Assembly (NCBI GenBank): GCA_030621455.1
Contig: JAUXHQ010000141.1
Span: 1-5,752, forward strand
Direction of reading: 5' to 3'
Source of the DNA: Deltaproteobacteria bacterium
GTDB taxonomy: Bacteria > Desulfobacterota > UBA8473
Length of the DNA stretch: 5,752 bases
Part shown: in pieces, positions 1 to 4,588 of the stretch
Position numbering within the stretch: position 1 is the first letter of the stretch
Layout of the letters: each line of letters opens with the position of its first letter
Notes under the pieces: generated by a model
What the model was told of the DNA's origin: nothing
The model's input: only the letters and a program-made list of their open reading frames with translations
The model's database searches: none
Made by a program: the position numbers and the translations under genes

Positions 1-99
1 TCGTGGATTCCGACCGATAACGCAGTGAAATTTGATATATGGAAATCTATATCTCAGGCAATTTGCGATTTCGTCAAAAGGCTTTCAAATACGCCCTAA
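1..99 (+). CDS. Possible C-terminal end of an upstream gene (partial)
   Basis: Frame 1 is open from the first base of the window to a TAA at 97-99, giving 32 residues that begin SWIPTDNAVKFDIW and end KRLSNTP. The other two forward frames close within the first 30 bases. The composition (mixed charged and hydrophobic residues, an amphipathic-looking final stretch) suits the end of a real protein, but a 32-codon open frame can easily arise by chance. No family is recognised. If real, it would end 77 bases before the GTG start of the regulator and would overlap the upstream ATG at 39, which is a further reason to prefer the later start for that gene. Confidence 0.3.
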   Translation, partial: SWIPTDNAVKFDIWKSISQAICDFVKRLSNTP

Positions 100-163
100 G
101 AAATTGCGCTTTAATGTTAACAACCTCCCATATCTTGATTCTTCTCCCAGGTGGGGGCCCGTT

Positions 164-170
164 AAAGGAG
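164..170 (+). promoter_or_regulatory. Ribosome binding site that decides the regulator start
   Basis: AAAGGAG lies six bases before the GTG at 177, an ideal spacing. No comparable site precedes the in-frame ATG at 39. A TTG at 171 is in frame but directly abuts the site and is too close to be used. Confidence 0.7.
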
Positions 171-176
171 TTGATT

Positions 177-905
177 GTGACGTCGGATGATTTGGTTAGA
201 GATGCCTACTATTCTTTTGTGAACTCCATAAGATCCGAAAGTTCCTCCTCTGAAGACTTGATGGTAAAGGCATACGTCGAGTTAAAGAAATGGATTTTTA
301 TCCATAGGATAGTGCCCGGACAAAAACTCATATACAAAGACGTTGCAGACAAATTGAAGATGAGTAAGACCCCTATAATATATGCGTTGACCAGACTGGA
401 ATACGAAGGATTTGTGGAAAGGCTTTTGAATAGAGGATATTTTGTTCATGAGATGAACCGAGAAGAAGCCAGTGAACTTTTTGATGCCCGTGAAGCCATA
501 GAGATTTTCTCATTGGAGAAGACGGTTGGGGGCCTTGCAAGAAGTGACATTGAGGAGATAGCAAGAATGATAGAGTACCATGGAGAGGCTGATTATGGTG
601 ACATGAGAAAGAGGTTGATACTCGATATGACTCTTCACCTGAAGTTGACCGAGATCACGGGGAACAATTATTTGATCAGGATGTTGCGGGGTCTCTTTGA
701 ACGTCTTTATCTTACTTACAGGTTTGATAGGTTGGATCCACAGAGGAAGACCGCATCTGAACACGAACATGCCGTGATTTTTAAGGTAATAAAAGACAAG
801 GATACTGAAGGGGCCAGGAACCTCCTTCAACAACATATTAGGAATGGAAAGAAGGCTCTTGTAAAGGGGCTTGGGGACTTCTTGTCCGAGAACGCCGGCG
901 CCTGA
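177..905 (+). CDS. GntR-family transcriptional regulator with FCD domain (FadR subfamily)
   Basis: This 242-residue protein is probably a DNA-binding repressor or activator that responds to a small carboxylate or acyl-CoA metabolite and controls the adjacent catabolic genes. A winged helix-turn-helix occupies about residues 30-92: the pattern PGQKL, then KDVADKLKMSKTPIIYALTR, then LEYEGFVERL and the wing NRGYFV is typical of GntR proteins. An all-helical FCD domain follows at about 97-235. Its usual metal-site residues appear present: D150 and H154 (DxxxH), H198 and H220. The GTG start at 177 is chosen for its ribosome binding site; the ATG at 39 would add 46 residues with no family resemblance. 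About 28 residues precede the helix-turn-helix, somewhat longer than usual and including a serine-rich stretch (residues 20-25). It lies 81 bases upstream of the acyl-CoA dehydrogenase on the same strand, so it may regulate that cluster and itself. Family is clear; ligand and targets are inferred. Confidence 0.9.
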   Translation: MTSDDLVRDAYYSFVNSIRSESSSSEDLMVKAYVELKKWIFIHRIVPGQKLIYKDVADKLKMSKTPIIYALTRLEYEGFVERLLNRGYFVHEMNREEASELFDAREAIEIFSLEKTVGGLARSDIEEIARMIEYHGEADYGDMRKRLILDMTLHLKLTEITGNNYLIRMLRGLFERLYLTYRFDRLDPQRKTASEHEHAVIFKVIKDKDTEGARNLLQQHIRNGKKALVKGLGDFLSENAGA

Positions 906-972
906 CCTGTTTCCCTGACTGTGGAACTGATTTCGAGTGTAACGCCCTTTGGATTTGTTATGGCTTTTCGAT

Positions 973-979
973 AGGAGGT
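973..979 (+). promoter_or_regulatory. Ribosome binding site of the acyl-CoA dehydrogenase
   Basis: AGGAGGT, a near-perfect anti-16S match, sits seven bases before the ATG at 987 and fixes that start. The rest of the 906-986 spacer shows no convincing terminator or promoter. Confidence 0.75.
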
Positions 980-986
980 TGAGAAG

Positions 987-2129
987 ATGATCTTTAAATT
1001 CGATGAGGAACAGGAGATATGGCGGAAAACTCTTGAGGATTTTGTGGAAAAGGAGTGCCCCAGAGAGAAAGTCCGGGAGTGGGACGAAAACAGGCAGTAC
1101 CCCTATGAATTTTACGATAAGGTAGCAAAGCAGGGGTGGTTCGGTCTAATGATTCCGGAGGAGTATGGAGGTGTTGGGGGTGATGCAATCTTATATACGA
1201 TTCTTCATGAATGTCTTTCAAAGTATTCCTTCGACATAGGGGCGGGCTATTCGATTATCACGTGGGGCACAAAAAACATCGCTCTTCACGGGAGTGAAGA
1301 GCAGAAGCGGCATTACCTCCCTACGGCTATAAAAGGGGAGATAAGGTTTTCTTTCTCTCTAACCGAACCCAATGCCGGTTCCGACGCCGCTTCCATAACT
1401 ACGTTTGCCGCCGCTGATGGAGATGAGTTCGTTATCAATGGTCAGAAGGTCTTCGCCACCGGCGCCCATCTCAAGAACAATATCATCCTCCTGGCGGCTC
1501 GCACTGACAGAAACGTACCCAAGCACAAAGGGATCAGCCTTCTTTTAGTACCCAACCACCTGCCCGGCATCGAATTAAGACCTTTAAACACCCTCTCCAG
1601 AAGGATCATCACTACCAATGAACTCTTCCTTGAGGATGTCCGGATACCCAGGGAGAACCTTCTCGGTGAATTGAACCGGGGTTGGGAATATCTTACATAT
1701 CAACTTGAGATGGAGAGAGCGGCGGTGTCTGCCAGCTATTTGGGAGTAGCCCAGACCGCAGTGGAAGACGCACTACGGTATGCCAAGGAAAGGGAACAAT
1801 TCGGACAGTCCATTGGACAGTTTCAGGTGATAAAACATATGCTTGCGGAGATGCAGATGAATGTGGATGCCTCCAGGTTGCTTACTTATAGAGTCGCCTG
1901 GATGTTAAAGGAAGGCTTGCCCGCTGCAAAAGAGGCTGCCATGGCCAAGCTTTTCAGTTCCGAGGCCTATTTCCGGGTTACGACCCAAGGCATGCAGATC
2001 CTCGGAGGGTATGCTCAGATGCCTGAATATGATATGGAGCGCTACTTCCGCGATGCCAAGCAGGCGATGGTAGGCGGAGGGACTTCCCAAATTCAACACG
2101 AAATCATTGCCAGGGGGTTAGGATTATAA
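987..2129 (+). CDS. Acyl-CoA dehydrogenase (FAD, catalytic Glu at the IVD/LCAD position)
   Basis: At 380 residues this is a full-length cytosolic acyl-CoA dehydrogenase, which oxidises an acyl-CoA to the 2,3-enoyl-CoA with FAD and passes electrons to an electron-transfer flavoprotein. Domains run helical N-terminal (about 1-120), beta (about 121-230) and helical C-terminal (about 231-380). The first family signature is FSLTEPNAGSD at 123-133. REQFGQSIGQFQVIKHMLAEM at about 269-289 is the usual C-terminal FAD-contact region. The second signature is the QILGGYAQMPEYDMERYFRDAK region, where the usual GGxG is GGYA. The Glu found in short- and medium-chain enzymes (YEGT) is replaced here by Gly (G364 in GGGT). 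A Glu in EMER, E243, aligns with the catalytic Glu of isovaleryl-CoA and long-chain enzymes, which favours a branched or long substrate. The gene heads a run of acyl-CoA genes. No electron-transfer flavoprotein gene lies in the window. Exact substrate is unknown. Confidence 0.93.
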   Translation: MIFKFDEEQEIWRKTLEDFVEKECPREKVREWDENRQYPYEFYDKVAKQGWFGLMIPEEYGGVGGDAILYTILHECLSKYSFDIGAGYSIITWGTKNIALHGSEEQKRHYLPTAIKGEIRFSFSLTEPNAGSDAASITTFAAADGDEFVINGQKVFATGAHLKNNIILLAARTDRNVPKHKGISLLLVPNHLPGIELRPLNTLSRRIITTNELFLEDVRIPRENLLGELNRGWEYLTYQLEMERAAVSASYLGVAQTAVEDALRYAKEREQFGQSIGQFQVIKHMLAEMQMNVDASRLLTYRVAWMLKEGLPAAKEAAMAKLFSSEAYFRVTTQGMQILGGYAQMPEYDMERYFRDAKQAMVGGGTSQIQHEIIARGLGL

Positions 2130-2212
2130 ACTGTCCAGGCACATTTTGCAGCTACTGAAATTTTATGGACCCACGAGTAAGGGCATATTAAATCAAGAAC
2201 CAAGGAGGGAAC

Positions 2213-2650
2213 ATGATTTACAAGTACTTCGACGAATTGGAAATAGGTGACAAGACCGTGTCGGAAAGGGGCAGGACCATTACGGAGACGGATGTGGTCT
2301 TTTTTTGCTACTTAACTGGGAACTGGCTGGAACTCCACTCCAATGCGGAGTATGCCAAAGAGACCCCATTTGGAGAAAGACTGGTTCAGGGATCTCTGAC
2401 CTTTTCCATTGCCGCGGGATTGCAGATGGTGAGACCTGGTCTGGTCATAGCATTCTATGGTCTGGACAAAATGAGGTTCACTGCCCCGGTAAAGATAGGG
2501 GACACCCTTCGTACAGAGGCAGAGGTAGTTGATAAAGAGGTAAAAGGAGACGATCGCGGTGTGGTGACGATAAAACAGGTTATCAAAAACCAGAGGGATG
2601 AGACCACGGCAATGATGTTATGGAAGCTGTTAATAAAACGAAGCGCATGA
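2213..2650 (+). CDS. MaoC-family hotdog-fold hydratase-like protein with altered active site
   Basis: This 145-residue protein is a single-hotdog MaoC-domain protein; relatives hydrate 2-enoyl-CoAs to (R)-3-hydroxyacyl-CoAs or run the reverse dehydration. The N-terminus (KYFDELEIGDKTVSERGRTI) and FGERLVQGSLTFSIAAG (about 53-69), followed by DKMRFTAPVKIGDTL, are typical. The hydratase motif normally reads (S/T)GDxNPxH. Here residues 35-42 read TGNWLELH: His42 is kept, but the catalytic Asp is Asn37 and the Asn-Pro pair is Leu-Glu. The protein may have weak, altered or purely binding activity, or belong to a subfamily with a different mechanism. AAGGAGGG at 2202-2209 precedes the ATG. It sits 83 bases after the dehydrogenase and 19 before the AtuA gene, so it is probably in the same operon and acts on the same CoA intermediates. 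Fold is confident; reaction is not. Confidence 0.85.
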   Translation: MIYKYFDELEIGDKTVSERGRTITETDVVFFCYLTGNWLELHSNAEYAKETPFGERLVQGSLTFSIAAGLQMVRPGLVIAFYGLDKMRFTAPVKIGDTLRTEAEVVDKEVKGDDRGVVTIKQVIKNQRDETTAMMLWKLLIKRSA

Positions 2651-2669
2651 GAGAGAAGGGAGGGTCACA

Positions 2670-4034
2670 ATGAAGAAGGTAAGAATAGGGTCAGGTTCAG
2701 CCTACTGGGGAGATTTGCTGGACCCGGCTGTTGAACTGGTAAAGAAAGGGAATATTAAGTATATCGGCTTTGATCACCTTGCTGAATTAACCATGGCAAT
2801 ACTGCAAAGGATAAAGACCAAGGATCCGACAAAGGGATATATCCCGGATATAATCCCCTGGATGAAGGCCATATTGCCGGATTGTGCTGAAAAGGGCATA
2901 ATACCGGTCTCCAACGCGGGTGGGGCCAACCCCGAAGCCGCAGGGGATGAAGTTGTAAAGCTCGCAAAAGAAATGGGTCTGACAGGGGTGAAAGTAGGGG
3001 TAGTAGTCGGTGATGATGTCTTTGGAAAGCTCGATGAAATGAGGGCAAAAGGTATAAAGTTCAAGAACCTGGACACAGGTGAAGAGGACATAGATAGGAT
3101 CAAAGACAGGATTGTTGCCGCCAACGCATACGTGGGCGCTGATTCCATAGTGGACGCACTGAAGGAAGGGGCCAATGTTATCGTAACGGGAAGGGCCTCC
3201 GATAATGCCCTCTATGTCGGCCCGTTAATGCATGAGTTTGGCTGGGAATTCAAAGAAAAATATTACGATCTGATCGGCGCTGCCATAACCGTGGGTCATA
3301 TAATAGAATGCGCAGAGTGCTGCACCGGCGGTATGTCCAATATGTGGAAGATCGCCCCCAGGCTTTGGGACATTGGATTTCCCATCGCCGAGGTCTCCGA
3401 AAACGGTGAAGCTGTTATAAGCAAGATCCCGGGCTCCGGCGGGGTGATCAACGAGTGGACCATCAAAGAACACCTGATCTACGAGATTCACGATCCTTCA
3501 AACTATCTCATGCCGGACGGTATAGCCGACTTCACCGCCCTGAAGTTAGAGGAGACAGGTAAGGATCAGGTTAAGGTGACCAATATGAGGGGTAAGCAAA
3601 GACCTTCTGATCTTAAGTTATGCATCGGTTATAGAGACGGATATATAGGTGAGGGACAGGTATTCTTTCCATGGCCGGATGCCTTCGAAAAGGCGAAGAA
3701 GGCGGAGGAGACAGTAAGGGAGAGGCTCAAGAAGGTGAAACTGGATGCTGATGAGATTCGGATTGACTTTATAGGGGTAAATACTCTCCACGGAGAGGTA
3801 GCGCCTGAGCCGACATGTGAGTTGAACGAGGTTGGGTTAAGGGTTGTTGCCAAGACAAAGACCAAGGCCGAGGCGGACAAGGTGCGAAGAGAGGTGACCC
3901 ACCTTTGGACCTTGGGCGCTGTGGGCTCCAGTTTCGGGGTTCCCCTTCCTATAAGGCCCGTAGTTTCCCTATGGCCTACATTGATACCCAGAGAAGAGAT
4001 CCCCACCAGAGCGATTATAAAGGAGGTCAAGTAG
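2670..4034 (+). CDS. AtuA-family protein, large component (DUF1446)
   Basis: This 454-residue protein belongs to the acyclic terpene utilisation AtuA family (DUF1446). The founding AtuA belongs to the Pseudomonas citronellol/geraniol pathway, where its exact reaction is not settled. Recognisable stretches are GSGSAYWGD (7-15), IKYIGFDHLAELTMAIL (29-45), the strongly characteristic SNAGGANP (81-88), TGRASDNAL (173-181), GHIIECAECCTGGM (209-222) and a DPSNYLMPD segment (275-283). No signal peptide or membrane segment is seen, so it should be cytosolic. It lacks the roughly 100-residue C-terminal domain of longer AtuA proteins; the next gene encodes that domain. GGGAGGG at 2658-2664 precedes the ATG. 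It is 19 bases after the MaoC gene and 2 bases before its partner. The cysteine-rich ECAECC segment (C214, C217, C218) is unusual where I recall ECG-type sequences in relatives. The family call is firm; the reaction here is unknown, and no geranyl-CoA carboxylase genes are visible. Confidence 0.88.
   Translation: MKKVRIGSGSAYWGDLLDPAVELVKKGNIKYIGFDHLAELTMAILQRIKTKDPTKGYIPDIIPWMKAILPDCAEKGIIPVSNAGGANPEAAGDEVVKLAKEMGLTGVKVGVVVGDDVFGKLDEMRAKGIKFKNLDTGEEDIDRIKDRIVAANAYVGADSIVDALKEGANVIVTGRASDNALYVGPLMHEFGWEFKEKYYDLIGAAITVGHIIECAECCTGGMSNMWKIAPRLWDIGFPIAEVSENGEAVISKIPGSGGVINEWTIKEHLIYEIHDPSNYLMPDGIADFTALKLEETGKDQVKVTNMRGKQRPSDLKLCIGYRDGYIGEGQVFFPWPDAFEKAKKAEETVRERLKKVKLDADEIRIDFIGVNTLHGEVAPEPTCELNEVGLRVVAKTKTKAEADKVRREVTHLWTLGAVGSSFGVPLPIRPVVSLWPTLIPREEIPTRAIIKEVK
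4019..4027 (+). promoter_or_regulatory. Ribosome binding site of the small AtuA component, inside the large gene
   Basis: AAAGGAGGT is embedded in the last codons of the large AtuA gene, nine bases before the ATG at 4037. With the TAG stop at 4032-4034 and only two bases between stop and start, this strongly suggests coupled translation of the two components. It also supports starting the small gene at 4037. Confidence 0.75.
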
Positions 4035-4036
4035 CT

Positions 4037-4354
4037 ATGAAAAAGGTGAGACTAAAGGATCTGGCCTACGCAAGATCCGGTGACAAAGGAGATGTAAGTG
4101 ATATCGGGTTGATGGCGTTCAACAAGGAGAATTACGAAATTATCAGGAGAGAAGTAACCCCTGAACGGGTCAAGAAGCATTTCAAGGGGATGGTAAAAGG
4201 TGATGTGAAGGTTTATGAGATGCCGAACATCGAATGCCTGGAGGTCGTTCTTTATAATGCTTTAGGAGGGGGAGCGACCCGTACCCTTCGTCTTGACCAG
4301 ACAGGAAAGTCCATGGGGCAGGCATTACTTTGGATGGAGGTGGAAGTTGATTAG
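4037..4354 (+). CDS. Small AtuA component (AtuA C-terminal ferredoxin-fold-like domain)
   Basis: This 105-residue protein corresponds to the C-terminal domain of long AtuA proteins, here encoded on its own. Family hallmarks are LKDLAYARSGDKGDVSDIG (6-24), in which the ARSGDKG core is distinctive; a central VKVYEMPNIECLEVVLYNAL segment (57-76); the glycine run GGGATRTLRLDQTGK (77-91); and a closing QALLWMEVEV. It very likely binds the large component encoded just upstream to rebuild the complete AtuA unit. The open frame extends back to 3905, but those 44 residues overlap the large gene in another frame and resemble nothing in the family, whereas the ATG at 4037 has a strong ribosome binding site. 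It differs from DUF4387, another short family that accompanies AtuA-like genes. Domain identity is fairly sure; function is inferred from the partner. Confidence 0.85.
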   Translation: MKKVRLKDLAYARSGDKGDVSDIGLMAFNKENYEIIRREVTPERVKKHFKGMVKGDVKVYEMPNIECLEVVLYNALGGGATRTLRLDQTGKSMGQALLWMEVEVD

Positions 4355-4447
4355 ACCTCGCCCCCAGGTTAGTGTGCATCCGTAAATAAGATATTTTGTC
4401 AAAGTCAAGGAAGACAAAGATTTTAACCGCAGGAATACATTGGGTAA

Positions 4448-4475
4448 GTAGGGGAACATTGCAATGTGCCCTTAC
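4448..4475. promoter_or_regulatory. 28-bp near-palindrome, candidate operator
   Basis: Two 14-base arms meet with no spacer, centred between 4461 and 4462. Twelve of 14 pairs are complementary; the exceptions are one A/G mismatch and one G/T pair. The inner 12 bases, built on CATTGCAATG, pair perfectly. The symmetry without a loop suits a homodimeric regulator better than an RNA hairpin terminator, and no T-run follows. It lies 113 bases before the reductase start. No second copy was found by eye elsewhere in the window, including upstream of the GntR-type gene, so the binding protein is unknown. Confidence 0.4.
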
Positions 4476-4575
4476 ATCTGAGTCTGACGCAGAGATTGCG
4501 GAAAATAGCCATTTATGGATGGGTACTAGGTTACGCGTAAGGTATTCGATCGTTCAAAACGTTAACCTGATTCAG

Positions 4576-4584
4576 AAGGGAGGT
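4576..4584 (+). promoter_or_regulatory. Ribosome binding site of the reductase
   Basis: AAGGGAGGT ends four bases before the ATG at 4589 and supports that start, which gives the family's normal N-terminus (LFEPIKLGKMELKNRVVM). Confidence 0.7.
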
Positions 4585-4588
4585 AAGG

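Larger units (their letters stand above)
4355..4588 (+). other. Intergenic spacer with palindromes, no supported gene
   Basis: This 234-base stretch separates the small AtuA gene from the reductase and is by far the longest gap among the enzyme genes. It contains the near-palindrome at 4448-4475, a perfect 10-bp palindrome TTACGCGTAA at 4531-4540, and a bulged inverted repeat (AGGTTACG at 4528-4535 against CGTTAACCT at 4560-4568) just before the ribosome binding site. No U-tailed terminator hairpin is seen. TTGTCA at 4396-4401 resembles a -35 box, but a good -10 does not follow. The only sizeable open frame (from 4396) has no ribosome binding site and no family resemblance. The reductase may be separately regulated from here. 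Confidence 0.55.

Noticed and set aside
144..158. Small CTCCC/GGGGG hairpin before the regulator ribosome binding site
   Set aside because: The stem is only five pairs with a wobble and no T-run follows, so it is neither a terminator nor clearly a regulatory structure.
2774..3175. 133-codon minus-strand frame opposite the large AtuA gene
   Set aside because: Its serine/proline-rich translation is what the complement of a conserved coding sequence gives; the + strand carries the AtuA motifs.
3905..4036. N-terminal extension of the small AtuA gene
   Set aside because: It overlaps the conserved end of the large AtuA gene in another frame and has no family resemblance; the ATG at 4037 has a strong ribosome binding site.
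4396..4424. Possible promoter: TTGTCA with GATTTT 17 bases later
   Set aside because: The -35 match is good, but the -10 matches only three of six positions, so it is not strong enough to list as a promoter.
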